A stretch of 64,000 nt of DNA from Glandiceps talaboti (Eukaryota; Hemichordata; Enteropneusta; Spengelidae): the NCBI RefSeq assembly GCF_964340395.1, contig NC_135566.1, forward strand, positions 510,001-574,000. The letters run 5' to 3'. The notes beneath the pieces were generated by a model that did not search any database, was not told the origin of the DNA, and worked only from the letters and a program-made list of their open reading frames with translations. Both the position numbers and the translations under genes were made by a program. Positions 1 to 14,137 of the stretch are shown piece after piece; position 1 is the first letter of the stretch; every line of letters begins with the position of its first letter.

Positions 1-52
1 AATTCCAGCACTAGTTTAGTACAAACAAAAATTGAGACTCAAATGGGCAAAC

Positions 53-126
53 AACCACCTGTGATATTTGAACTCACGACCCCTGGTTTACAAGACCAAT
101 GTTCTTGCTACTGAGCTGAAGAGGCC
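53..126 (-). repeat. tRNA-Thr(TGT)-like pseudogene or tRNA-derived SINE head
   Basis: Read on the minus strand from 126, the sequence begins GGCCTCTTCAGCTCAGTAGC (A-box region). It continues with an anticodon arm GGTCTTGTAAACC, whose stem closes around TGT, and then a T-arm with GAGTTCAAAT (B-box-like). This follows the tRNA-Thr(TGT) layout closely, but the D-loop/A box, T-loop and acceptor stem have drifted, so it is probably not a working tRNA. It could be a tRNA pseudogene or the head of a SINE; no clear SINE tail was recognised downstream. Confidence 0.6.
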
Positions 127-242
127 TTCTATTAACGTCTGTCATAAGGGAGATGTCAGAAATGTAAAACCGTACACTTTCTAATGAGCATAACTAGTAG
201 CAAGTTGATAAATAACTCAAATGTTGCTTAAAATGTCAAAAA

Positions 243-444
243 CACACCCATATATGTACGTACGTGCGTGCGTGCGTGCGTACGTACGTACATACATACA
301 TACATACATACATACATACATACATACATACATACATACATACATACGTACGTACATACATACATACATATATATATGTATTCATGCATGCATGCACGAT
401 ACAAACATACATACATACATACATACATACATACATACATACAT

Positions 445-504
<60 letters not shown>

Positions 505-505
505 A

Positions 506-539
<34 letters not shown>

Positions 540-549
540 TACTTACTTC
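243..549. repeat. Compound microsatellite (TACG/CATA/AC/TTGC)n
   Basis: Runs of TACG-like units, then (CATA)n, an interruption near 370-405, a second (CATA)n block, (AC)n at about 461-502, and (TTGC)/(TTAC) units to 549. It lies in the intron just downstream (minus strand) of the gamma-glutamyltransferase exon. All long reading frames here are artefacts of the repeat. Confidence 0.95.
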
Positions 550-595
550 AGGTTTTTGCTTTGTACGTTTTTTTATAGAAATGATATTTCAATAC

Positions 596-847
596 CTTCC
601 TACTTCTGAGCACACTCCATTATCTGCAGCCACGGCTGCATCTTTGAAGAAATATTTGTCAGTTCGTTCGGTTGTCGGTTCTTCCTTCTCTGTCACCACG
701 ATAGATGTGGGTATAACTGGCTCAGGGGAGTCACATCGTGAGAAAGAACAGTCGTCAAACGCAAACATTAGAAGAAGACCACCGCCAATGCCAAAAAGGA
801 ATCCAGATATCGCTATGGCAGCCACGAGACGTTTTGAAACACCTCGA
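596..847 (-). CDS. Gamma-glutamyltransferase, N-terminal membrane-anchor exon (partial)
   Basis: One exon of a gamma-glutamyltranspeptidase, the membrane-bound ectoenzyme that cleaves and transfers the gamma-glutamyl group of glutathione. The exon runs from an acceptor ending TGTAG (exon base 847) to the donor GAAG/GTATTG (last exon base 596). It encodes a basic start (SKRL), a hydrophobic stretch (VAAIAISGFLFGIGGGLLLM) that fits the type II signal anchor, an acidic/threonine-rich stem, and KYFFKDAAVAADNGVCSEVG. The last part aligns with the conserved start of the GGT catalytic region (human GGT1 has AAVAADAKQCSKIGR). The next expected stretch (GGSAVDAAIA) is not in the window, so the gene continues off the left edge. 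No ATG precedes the anchor in this exon: the frame opens after a TAA, and the first in-frame ATG is inside the anchor. The start codon is therefore probably in an upstream exon that I could not identify. GGT1/GGT5-like; exact subfamily unknown. Confidence 0.72.
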
Positions 848-957
848 CTACAGAATTAAAGGAAATAAAACGTACATGTTAGTGTACTTACACAATATAT
901 GCAAAGTAAACAATATATCGATACATATATGGAGCAAAACAAGAACATGGATTTGAT

Positions 958-1080
958 ATGATTATAATGTAAAATAATTTGACTAAAGGACGCCCTCGGC
1001 ATGGTTTGAATATGGAGTTTATATGATTATAAATTAAAATGTAGAATAATTTTACTAAAGGGCGCCATCGGCATGTTTTG
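958..1080. repeat. Two-copy tandem repeat, about 66 bp
   Basis: Two diverged copies sharing TATGATTATAA, AATAATTT and ACTAAAGG.CGCC.TCGGCATG. No coding content. Confidence 0.75.
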
Positions 1081-1187
1081 TTCAACCAAAGACACATGCT
1101 TCAACAATACAAACAGGGTTCAGAGTTCCATAGCATGTAAACATTCAATTTATGTTTGCAAATGTTTTGCTTTTCTATAGCTTCTTA

Positions 1188-1350
1188 ACGACGTTGTCAA
1201 GCTGGTTAACCAAGTCTAGACTCTGGGCTCGCAAATGACATTGTCAAGTCAGATAGCCAAGTCTCTGGGCTAGCAAATGACATTGTCAACCCAGATAGCC
1301 AAGTCTCTGGGCTAGCGAATGACATTATTGTCAACCCAGATAGCCAAATC
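1188..1350. repeat. Tandem repeat, about 53 bp, 3-4 copies
   Basis: Copies share GACATTGTCAA, CAGATAGCCAAGTCT and CTGGGCTAGCAAAT. Edge copies are diverged. Confidence 0.8.
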
Positions 1351-2295
1351 TCATGGGATATGCAATGCAGAACGCCATATGAAACAGGAATTGTTGCATC
1401 AGCATGGGTTACATTTCCACCTGTTTTAATTCATTATTTGGTGGTTCTCACCAGCATCTGACTATACATATGTACGTGTCCAGTATGCTTGGGTCAAAAT
1501 GAAATGTACCGTACACTCTCTGCCTGAGTAAACTGTAAAATATTTTAAAGTTTACCTGTATGCAAACTCCTGACAGCTGTTTTGATTTATCAACATAAAT
1601 GTATAAGTTAGCTGATTTTACAATGGCCAATTTTGACATTATCGACTCATATTTTCTGTTCACATATTCACCATGTCAGCACTTGTCAGAATTAGTGGAC
1701 GGTTGTTTATTAACCTATATCTAAAATGCCATATCATAAGATCATAAATACACCTATAAAGAACTGTAAATTAAAGTTTATAGTTTAACATCATTATTTA
1801 TTGTGTTCCTTATCAAATGCTAACCACTCCGTGATTAGCCCTGAGTCTTGCTATTTTCAAGAAATATGACAAGCCACAGCTACTCGAATTAATCTGTATG
1901 GTTTTTTAAAGGTACATTAAAAGTTTTTAAAAAATCATACATATTGATTCGAGTACTTGACTGTGCGAAAAGCTAGCTATGACCTAGAAATGGATACAGG
2001 CAGGGGATACAGCCAGGGCGTTTTATCAAACGGATAAAACTAGAAGATGGTCGTTAATAATACAAAATCATTTTTTACATTTGGTTTCGAATATTACGAA
2101 TTTCAGAACTACATAATTTTGAAATTCGATACAAATATGACGGAATTATGACATTGTAATCCACTTTGAAGCTAAAAGGTTGACGCTGTTTCAACCCAAG
2201 CTGTACGAGCTTTATATATTAGTTCTGTCCATTTAATCATTTGATAGTTTTTTGACCTTTGACCTTATTAGGTTTGGTGGTCTTAGACTTTACAA

Positions 2296-2632
2296 AGGTG
2301 CTACGAAGTAACGTCACCGTCTAAAGCACATCATCCTAAGAAAACGAACTGAAGTAACGTTACCGTCTAAAGCACATCATCCTAAGAAAACGAACTGAAG
2401 TAACGTTACCGTCTAAAGCACATCATCCTAAGAAAACGAACTGAAGTAACGTTACCGTCTGAAGCACATCATCCTAAGAAAACGAACTGAAGTAACGTTA
2501 CCGTCTAAAGCACATCATCCTAAGAAAACGAACTGAAGTAACGTTACCGTCTAAAGCACATCATCCTAAGACAAAGGTGCTACGAAGTAACGTTACCGTC
2601 TAAAGCACATCATCCCAAGAAAACGAACTGAA
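2296..2632. repeat. 46-bp minisatellite, about 7 copies
   Basis: Units begin GAAGTAACGTTACCGTCTAA and end with CCTAAGAAAACGAACT. The central copies are nearly identical; the first and last are variants (TGCTACGAAGTAACG). No gene in or beside it. Confidence 0.93.
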
Positions 2633-3774
2633 TTTACGGCAGGAGAGGGGGGTCTCCGGAGAAGAAAATTGGGAGCGCAAGGGGGAAGGGGGAGGGTGGG
2701 GGGCTTGAAAATTCTGATGGTCTGAAAAGATAGCAAATTCAAACAAAAGACGTGTATATCAACGAAGGCCATGCCCATAAAAATGATGAGAAGTCACTGA
2801 AATGAGCATTCCAAAATGAAACCAAATAATGTCTAGTATTACATTGGGGCTTGGCCCCAATATTTATTTGATGTCTACGGTAGAAGCAATTAGATAAAAA
2901 TCTCCCTTACACCATAGATCCTCGTGTAGGGTCTATGCTTACACTAACAACATCACATTTATTCTTTAAACATTAAATTAACATTTTCCTTCAGTTACAG
3001 TAAAAGCAAATATTTTTAGTACAAATACAGAAATTATTTGAAAAATTATGCTATCGATCTGTAAAAAATATTACATTGTCAATAAGAGTGATGGCAAGTA
3101 GTTAAATAATGAAATCATATAAGATATAATTTATCTCTGAAATTTGAAACCTTTGAAGGACAAATCAATATAGTTCCTAGTAAACCCGTGATGAATGCAG
3201 TGGCCTTTGTTTGCTGATAATTATGTGCATGATATCATAAAGTTTACACCTGAACGCAGAGTTATTGAAAGCGGATTAACGACGCCACATAGGGAAATAC
3301 AGGTATTTTCCTAAACTTTTGAGTTCTGGAGAGTGATTTCATGATTTCACATCATGTAAATTTCGCTCGACCCTAAGAAACACATTTATTGTTCTTTTAG
3401 TTATCTATGTACCATTGCCTCTTGAATTTTAATAGACATGACTGTTTATTAGATGCACAATGCATATTTATCTTAAGGAAATAAGCTCGTGCATTGGGGA
3501 GTCATGAATTTCCTGAAGTAACGGGGGGGGGGGGGGGGGCTTGAATAATGTGAACGTACGTATATTGGTTCTAAATCTATCTTACGTGTAAAGTTGGATT
3601 TCCGATAATTTTTTGTATGCAAAATGATTACATTAACATTATAATTGAGACACCCCGTCTCATCTTGACTCGTCTCGTGTTTTCCGTTTGTCCCCTGGAC
3701 TCGCCTAGTGTCCGAGTCGGGGTTTGCCAAAACTTGTTTCCAAATGTAACTTCGGGTGACCCTCTTACAGTCAT

Positions 3775-3952
3775 CATCAAAGTTAGCTGCAATAATTGTA
3801 GCGTCTTGTTGTGGTTTAAATTTGTGGGTTTTTTCGTCTGCTTTGGTGACTTTTTAAGTTTTAATGTTTAAAACTTAAAAAGTCACCAAAACAGACGAAA
3901 AAATCCACAAAACCGCAACAAGACGCTACAATTATTGCAGCTACATCAAAGT
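3775..3952. mobile_element. Palindromic MITE 1 with 9-bp target duplication
   Basis: A near-perfect inverted repeat, 3784-3943, starts TAGCTGCAATAATTGTAGCG and ends with its reverse complement. The arms are about 77 bp and meet at a loop of only a few bases around 3864. The 9-mer CATCAAAGT sits exactly on both sides (3775-3783 and 3944-3952). A 9-bp duplication around long terminal inverted repeats is typical of Mutator-like (MULE) non-autonomous elements, but no family-specific terminus is visible. No coding content. Confidence 0.75.
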
Positions 3953-4603
3953 TAACCAGCAGACGAAATGCAAATATTATTCTGTGTATTTGTTTAGAAC
4001 AGCTGAGAGGTCGTGACCATGAGTCGTCAAAATTTAGCGTGATAAATAAAATTATCAAAAGTTACGAGTTTGATAAAAATGGTCGTCTGTCATTCATCGA
4101 CATACATCCAAGACAGTAATGCTTTTCAAATCGTGTCACTGAAGTCATTTAGAAACCATGCAACTTATCTCTTTCTTTCAGCCGGTGACTTAATTTTACT
4201 TTTTAATTATAATAGAGTTAAGTCAGGGTATATAGTACAGTATCAAATGAAGACCCCTTTATAATGACTGAAACTGCACTCTGTACGTGTTCATGGCCGG
4301 CCTTATGTTTTTTGAAACCCGTCAGCAATTTCTCTAGCTGGAATAATATGCATACTAAGTACGTGATCGACTGTTTGCTTTGTGCGTAAATGTACGAAAG
4401 ATTGCCTGTTTGCAATGACAAAGTCCTCCAATAGGCCAGTACCGCTCTGAGGTCTGGTACATGGTATTAAGTGTTTTACGTGTATTTACGAGGTGTTGGC
4501 TTTGATTTACTATTCTCCTTCCTGCAGCACCGCCCACCATAACCTTCGTCCTCACCCCCACTATCCATCACCACCGTACCACAACTACAACCTCCTCCTC
4601 CAC

Positions 4604-4630
4604 ACCACCACCACCACCACCACCACCACC

Positions 4631-4697
<67 letters not shown>
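4604..4697. repeat. (CAC)n-(CAT)n microsatellite
   Basis: About 14 CAC triplets pass directly into about 17 CAT triplets. No splice or protein context suggests translation. Confidence 0.95.
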
Positions 4698-5111
4698 CGA
4701 ACATCAACAACGACAACATATACAAATGTGAATGTATGATCCACGCCAATGTTTTACTTTTAGACAATATTATGACCATTATATTATATTATAATCAAAA
4801 TATTTTATCAAGTACTATACTGTGTGTGTACTCGAAAGTTTTATCACCGCAGTATCGTTATTTTGCGGGGTCGACTCTTATCACCGACCATAAAGAGATT
4901 GAGAGAGATAAATAGTTTTCGGTGGTCAACTATTTTCATCAACTATGTACATATACTTGAAAACATCACACACAGCATTGCACAGTGACGCAACGACAAA
5001 TAGACGATAAGCAAATGGTTTTACATGTACAACCATGGAAAACATATGTTGCGGCTCTATCCGCCCATGCACGTTTGGTGAACAACCTCGAACCTGTAGT
5101 AGGTCTAGCCA

Positions 5112-5181
5112 TAGACCCTCCACCAACAGTTGGTGGAGGGTCTATGGTCTAGCCAGTTGGTGGAGGGGCTATGGTCTAGCC
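5112..5181. repeat. Short inverted repeat (ATAGACCCTCCACCA family)
   Basis: CTAGCCATAGACCCTCCACC is followed by its near-perfect reverse complement, with a few bases of loop, then by a second copy of the right arm. The same core, CATAGACCCTCCACCA, recurs as part of another small hairpin at about 8773-8801. A related stem lies near 2911-2939. Confidence 0.75.
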
Positions 5182-5739
5182 TGCAAACTACAAAGAATAA
5201 GACCTAAAGTGTCACGATGAAATGCCTAGATCGACATAAAGTCATTCATGCTGATGTCTAACAGTACATGTAATTATAGCTGTTCTCGGTATTTTTCTAA
5301 AGTTCTTCATTAGTTGTAGAGATGTCATTTCCTGTCTATGACGTTGATTCAAAGATTTGTCAAGGTGGTAGATAATAAAGTTTACGTGTAAAGTGCGGTG
5401 ACTTAGTGATACTTACCTTTTAATCATTGTGTGCGTTCCCGTCATTTTGATACGCCAAAACTAATCAAAACCACCCCTTTGTTACTTTGTTGTAACTTGA
5501 ACTTTTCTGTATGTATCACCCGTGACGTCGTCAGAATTTGTATACAATCTTCGGACTTCTAAGTTGCGTTGTGACCACCTTCCCCAGGCTGAAATCGCGG
5601 CTTTACTCTCTGTTAGGCGGAGTCATTGACTGTGTGTTCACAAGTGCATATATACGCGTACGATAGCTTCCCACCTTCCAAACGATCACGTGAATGCCAG
5701 AGGAGAAGTAACCAAGGTGAAGTGGCCATACAGAGGGCA

Positions 5740-5963
5740 TAGTGCAATCAATCTGATTAAAATCTGATGTGGTGAAAGCGGTTAGATGCCTATATTTACC
5801 GCTATTTCCATTGTTTATGTTGTTTGTTTTGTTCCGAGTGATCTCCGCCTTGGCGGCTATCACTCGGAACAAAAACAAACAACACAAAACGATGGAAATA
5901 GAGGTAAAAATAGGCATCTAGCCGCTTTCACCACATCAGATTTTAATCAGATTGTAGTGCAAT
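5740..5963. mobile_element. Palindromic MITE 2 with 9-bp target duplication
   Basis: The inverted repeat spans 5749-5954. The left arm starts CAATCTGATTAAAATCTGAT and the right arm ends in its reverse complement. The arms are about 100 bp, with a short centre near 5850 (CTCCGCCTTGGCGG). TAGTGCAAT abuts both ends exactly (5740-5748 and 5955-5963). Organisation matches the element at 3784-3943, but the terminal sequence differs. No coding content. Confidence 0.8.
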
Positions 5964-6624
5964 ATTTTAGCTCAAGGTAGACATTTATTTTACACGACAA
6001 TGACAAGTAATTGCGAAATAAATAAAAGTGGCCACTCCTTAGTTTAGCAGTCTGAAACTTTGTGTTTCTGTGTCACTTCTGATTCTGAAATCTGTACTCA
6101 AACTGAATAATGTCCAGTAATACAAGAAGTTTGCCAAGAATGATTAAAGATTCTAGAACGAACACAAAGGACATAGATTTGAAAGTCAATATACGAGTCA
6201 ACTAACCTCTCCCAGGTGATCGTCGGTGTTGAAAAATATGTAGAGTATGACATAACGCTACACCAAAACTACTTTCCTTCTCGTTATTGACGTTAAAGTA
6301 GATTTGTGTTTAACTCTCGAATGGAAAGTCAATAGCTTTATTGGAAAATACATATCATAGAACTTCATTTGTCAAGATGAATGAATATGGCATCTAGTTA
6401 CGAACAAACTAGTGACAAGATTTCAATAGTGGATTCAACAAGATCATGAAAATGTACAATCCGAAACCTAGGAATCAAATATTTGGTATTCGTATACGTC
6501 GGGTTGTTTGCTTTACTACAGGTATTCTAATAACATTATGCAACATTTTGAATATTTTTGATCATGTAGAATGTTTGCAAAGCTGGCTTGCATTCACTCA
6601 GTTAAACTGGATGCCAACTGTGGT

Positions 6625-6768
6625 ACACTATCATCCAACATGTTCATATAGGGAACTGCCTGAGTTTAGTCTAGTTCCTATATACAGCATATCGTTACGT
6701 TTAATGGTAACGATACTGTATATGAACTAGACTAAACTCAGACAGTTCTATCTATGAGTGACAGTGTT
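6625..6768. mobile_element. Palindromic element 4 (hairpin, no clear target duplication)
   Basis: The left arm contains AACTGCCTGAGTTTAGTCTA and the right arm TAGACTAAACTCAGACAGTT. The arms continue inward (ATACAGCATATCGTTA / TAACGATACTGTAT) and, with one indel, outward to ACACTATCA / TGACAGTGT. Likely a decayed hairpin MITE. Confidence 0.6.
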
Positions 6769-7230
6769 CTAAACCACTAACCCACAGTCTGAGATTCAAT
6801 CAACACAAGGATGGTCCTAGTACAAAACATTCGCGTCATTGGTCATTTACGAATATTCAGAAAGTGCCGTCATTGGCCACTTCATTGTAATATTGCAATC
6901 AGATTGGTAATCGTTCAGACCAAAAGTCTGAGAAGTTTCTTATGATGAAATTTAACCTTGTTATTTGTTTATTTTAACAATGAATAATTCTATATCAGAA
7001 TTTTTACGAAGTGTGTACTAAAATAAAACAACTCTAAAATAACCTCAGAGAGTAGCTCAAAGGTATTTAAATTATATGATAATACTGGCTTCATCTCCCA
7101 AAATAATACAAAGAGAAAGATGTAAATGAAACGATAACGACTTTTAGTAGTGATATATATCCATAACATTAATAATTTTTCACACACGGAACCCAGGGAT
7201 AGTGTTAAAAACAACCAAATATCAAAATAA

Positions 7231-7231
<1 letters not shown>

Positions 7232-7261
<30 letters not shown>

Positions 7262-7352
7262 TGTATGTATGTATGTATGTATGTATGTATGTATGTATGT
7301 ATGTATGTATGTATGTATGTATGTATGTATGTATGTATGTATGTATGTATGT
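7232..7352. repeat. (GTAT)n microsatellite
   Basis: About 30 uninterrupted tetranucleotide units. Confidence 0.98.
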
Positions 7353-7469
7353 TTCTGTGTACTCGTTTGTCATGTATACGAGTATATAGCAACATCGTAT
7401 ACAGGTCCATAAATACGTGTATATATAATTAATATATATTTCTTTGTTTGTGTAAGCTTATATTTATTT

Positions 7470-7717
7470 TTATTTATCCAATTATTTATTTATTTTCATT
7501 GTTATTTATCTAAGTTTATTAATTAATTAATTTATGCATTCATTCATTCATTCATTCATTCATTTATTTATTTATTTATTTATTTATATATCTATTCATT
7601 CGTGTTTGTGTTTGTGTTTGTGTTTGTGTTTGTGTTTGTGTTTGTGTTTTTTTGTTTTGTTTTGTTTTTGTTTGTTTGTTTGTGTGTGCGTGCGTGCGTG
7701 CGTGTTTGGTTGGTTGG

Positions 7718-7779
<62 letters not shown>

Positions 7780-7805
7780 CTGTTTCTTTGCTTGTTTGTT
7801 TGTAA
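7470..7805. repeat. Compound low-complexity tract (ATTT, ATTC, TGTGTT, TG)
   Basis: Successive runs of ATTT, ATTC, TGTGTT, TTTG, GTGC and (TG)n units. Long open frames on both strands here are repeat artefacts. Confidence 0.95.
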
Positions 7806-8284
7806 GTTCATGTATGTTTTAACACGATTCCTTGGTTTCCTATGCCCAAAGAGCCTTCTTAACGTTACACTTGTAAAAGAATAGTTCTGTTGAAATGTAT
7901 ATATGAAAGTCTAAATTGTAATTGCCTTGACTTGCTATCGATAGGTGGTTTACAAACTGAGCTCATAGAATTTAGCAGTGAAGTAGAGATATTTCTCGAT
8001 AGATTCTTTTTATCACAACTTGACTTAAGCTTATATTTCTACGTGGAAGATACTAAAGCAACAAGCTTTCACTGCCAAAGAAATGTGGATTATAACTTAT
8101 AGATGGACACCACGGGCACTTGGCGCCTGAGGAGATCTGATAGAAATAGTTTTTTTTTTAATACAATGTAATTTCAAAGATTTTTTATTTCTTCAGATCT
8201 TCTGTGCATGATGGACAGTATATTAAGTTTCGACACTCTCAAAAAATATATTACCTACCATTTAAACTTTAATATTTGTCATCA

Positions 8285-8360
8285 CTGTAACTTGCCCCAG
8301 GAACTCGAACTTGCAACTTTATATCAAAATCGCGACACAGTGACGTGCGCCCTCGCCCGT
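8285..8360 (-). repeat. tRNA-like module (degenerate, SINE-type)
   Basis: On the minus strand, GGGCGAGGGCGCACGTCACT leads to TCGCGATTTTGA and then GTTGCAAGTTCGAGTTCC, which carries a good B-box (GTTCGAGTTCC). The spacing resembles a tRNA-derived SINE head, but the A box is poor. It lies just upstream of the likely PSPH first exon. Confidence 0.4.
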
Positions 8361-8379
8361 TCAATTTATGTAATTTAAA

Positions 8380-8516
8380 GAAAATGGCGACCTCCATGTG
8401 AAAATCATGCGGGACGTGAATGACTGGAATATTGAGATATTTTTATGAAATACCAACTCTACGTCATTTTACGTGTTCCTTATATTTATTTTAGACGATT
8501 TCTTCAGCATTAGCAG
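8380..8516 (+). other. Probable 5' untranslated first exon of PSPH
   Basis: A strong donor, AGCAG/GTAAGT, ends at 8516, and the first coding exon has an acceptor (TTTTAG) at 8968-8969. An AAAATGGCGACC (YY1-like) motif near 8382 is typical of promoter-proximal sequence. The transcription start is inferred, not seen; the left edge given is approximate. Confidence 0.45.
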
Positions 8517-9110
8517 GTAAGTACGGCACAAACTGGTATCAAATGTAATTTGACCGTGCATGGACTAGTTGGCGAACTTTGCCCATTGCATGGCCATATG
8601 GGCGTGGTGGGTGGTTATCAATATAATTGGTTAGGAGAAGGGATGGGGGAGGACATTGAAATGTTGAAGGTTAGTTGACGCATGTAACCAGTACATACCC
8701 AGCTATGATGTCACTGAAGTGTTCTTTAATACATTTCTTACACTTTCTGTAGCCAAAATCTGTATCTTATCATAGACCCTCCACCAAGGATCTATGATCT
8801 TATCTTGTTTTAATTTAGTGTTTAATCGTGAACAGCTTTTATTCTTTGGTTTGTGTTTAGGAGAACAATGTGTTTAACTGCTGAGGTTTTAACTGAAGTA
8901 CGTTCATGATTTATGATAATATATTTGGTGTAGTCATGGTAACAGTATTATATGTGTATTTTGTTTTAGGTGTGCCCTATATATTTCATGCTCCTCAAAC
9001 AAAGAGCCTGTCATTTACTTTACACGATTTTAAGGAATAGAAGGACTTTGAAAGAAGATATACTTCCTGTCAGACTTTGTCATTGTCAATTTTCAACAAC
9101 AGCTAACAAA

Positions 9111-12634
<3,524 letters not shown>

Positions 12635-13049
12635 TAAAAATTATCTCAGGAAATAGAATCTATTTAGTGACATGTACGGATGAAATCAAGTGTATTCAGT
12701 GATTAGAACATCATCAAAATGTTGATGTAGAAATAAAAACAAATACCAACAAAGTATTGATTTTTAGTTGTTGACACTATAGGTTGAAACAGGTCATTTT
12801 TGGCTATTAAAGTACACTTTCTGTCATTTCCAATTCAATACATATGAGGGGGACTATGAAATGTGGTGATTTTCTTGAAAAACTTTCAGGAGCAAAATGT
12901 ATGATGTAAATTTTCAAATAAACTTATTCCTGTGATTGCAGTGCTAAATACACAAGGAAAACATTACAGAAAAAGAAGTCATTCCAGCTGTTTTAAGTTT
13001 GCAAGCAAGTCCTCTCTACTGAAGAGTTAATTACTGAAGTATTCTAAGA

Positions 13050-14137
13050 GACTGTTTTAGTCTGTCAGTGTTCTCTGAAATAGACTTTTAGTCTGTCAGT
13101 GTTCTCTGAAATAGACTGTTTTAGTCTGTCAGTGTTCTCTGAAATAGACTGTTTTAGTCTGCCATACATTCTCTGAAATAGACTTTTAGTCTACCATTGT
13201 TCTCTGAAATAGACTTTTAGTCTACCATTGTTCTCTGAAATAGAATGTTTAGTCTGTCAGTGTTCTCTGAAATAGACGGTTTTAGTCTGTCAGTGTTCTC
13301 TGAAATAGACGGTTTTAGTCTGTCAGTGTTCTCTGAAATAGACTGTTTTAGTCTGTCAGTGTTCTCTGAAATAGACAGTTTTAGTCTGTCAGTGTTCTCT
13401 GAAATAGACGGTTTTAGTCTGTCAGTGTTCTCTGAAATAGACTGTTTTAGTCTGTCAGTGTTCTCTGAAATAGACTGTTTTAGTCTCAGTGTTCTCTGAA
13501 ATAGACTGTTTTAGTCTGTCAGTGTTCTCTGAAATAGACTGTTTTAGTCTGTCAGTGTTCTCTGAAATAGACTGTTTTAGTCTGTCAGTGCTCTCTGAAA
13601 TAGACTTTTAGTCTGCCATTGTTCTCTGAAATAGACTGTTTTAGTCTGTCAGTGTTCTCTGAAAGACTTTTAGTCTGCCATTGTTCTCTGAAATAGACTG
13701 TTTTAGTCTGTCAGTGCTCTCTGAAATAGACTGTTTTAGTCTGTCAGTGTTCTCTGAAATAGACTGTTTTTGTCTGTCAGTGTTCTCTGAAATGGACTGT
13801 TTTTGTCTGTCAGTGCTCTCTGAAATAGACTGTTTTAGTCTGTCAGTGTTCTCTGAAATAGACTGTTTTAGTCTGTCAGTGTTCTCTGAAATGGACTGTT
13901 TTTGTCTGTCAGTGTTCTCTGAAATAGACTGTTTTAGTCTGTCAGTGTTCTCTGAAATAGACTGTTTTTGTCTGCCGTTCTCTGAAATAGACTTTTAGTC
14001 TGCCAGTGTTCTCTCTGAAATAGACTGTTTTAGTCTGCCGTTGTTCTCTGAAATAGACTGTTTTAGTCTGTCAGTGCTCTCTGAAATAGACTGTTTTCAT
14101 CTGCCAGTGTTCTCTGAAATACAATATTTTAGTCTGC
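13050..14137. repeat. 33-bp minisatellite, about 33 copies
   Basis: Each unit carries TAGTCTGTCAGTGTTCTCTG and AAATAGACTG. Some copies lack a few bases (TTTTAG for GTTTTAG, or a missing GT). Because 33 is a multiple of three, the array stays open as an 11-residue repeat frame (FSLSVFSEIDG). It begins about 415 bp after the PSPH stop, so it is untranslated. Confidence 0.97.

Larger units (their letters stand above)
860..8290. other. Gene-free interval rich in repeats
   Basis: No coding exon with matching splice sites or recognisable protein similarity was found between the gamma-glutamyltransferase exon and PSPH. The 5' end of the gamma-glutamyltransferase gene must lie in the right-hand neighbourhood of its exon but could not be placed. 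The interval holds several short tandem repeats, palindromic elements at 3784-3943, 5749-5954 and about 6625-6768, and large microsatellites at about 4604, 7232 and 7480. Confidence 0.6.

Noticed and set aside
53-126. Functional tRNA-Thr gene
   Set aside because: Anticodon arm is intact but the acceptor stem and A/B boxes are altered; better called a pseudogene or SINE head.
221-859. Long tyrosine/histidine- and cysteine/valine-rich open frames on both strands
   Set aside because: They are translations of the (CATA)n and (AC)n microsatellite; similar artefacts occur at about 7200-7800, 11350-11650, 19190-19450, 35360-35820, 45620-45870 and 60550-60750.
2296-2632. CRISPR-like array from regular repeats
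   Set aside because: Units are directly adjacent with no unique spacers; it is a minisatellite in a eukaryotic genome. The same holds for the other tandem arrays.
13245-13998. Repetitive open frame (FSLSVFSEID units) as a possible repeat protein
   Set aside because: The 33-bp minisatellite keeps a frame open by length alone; no start, splice or signal context, and copies with indels break the pattern.
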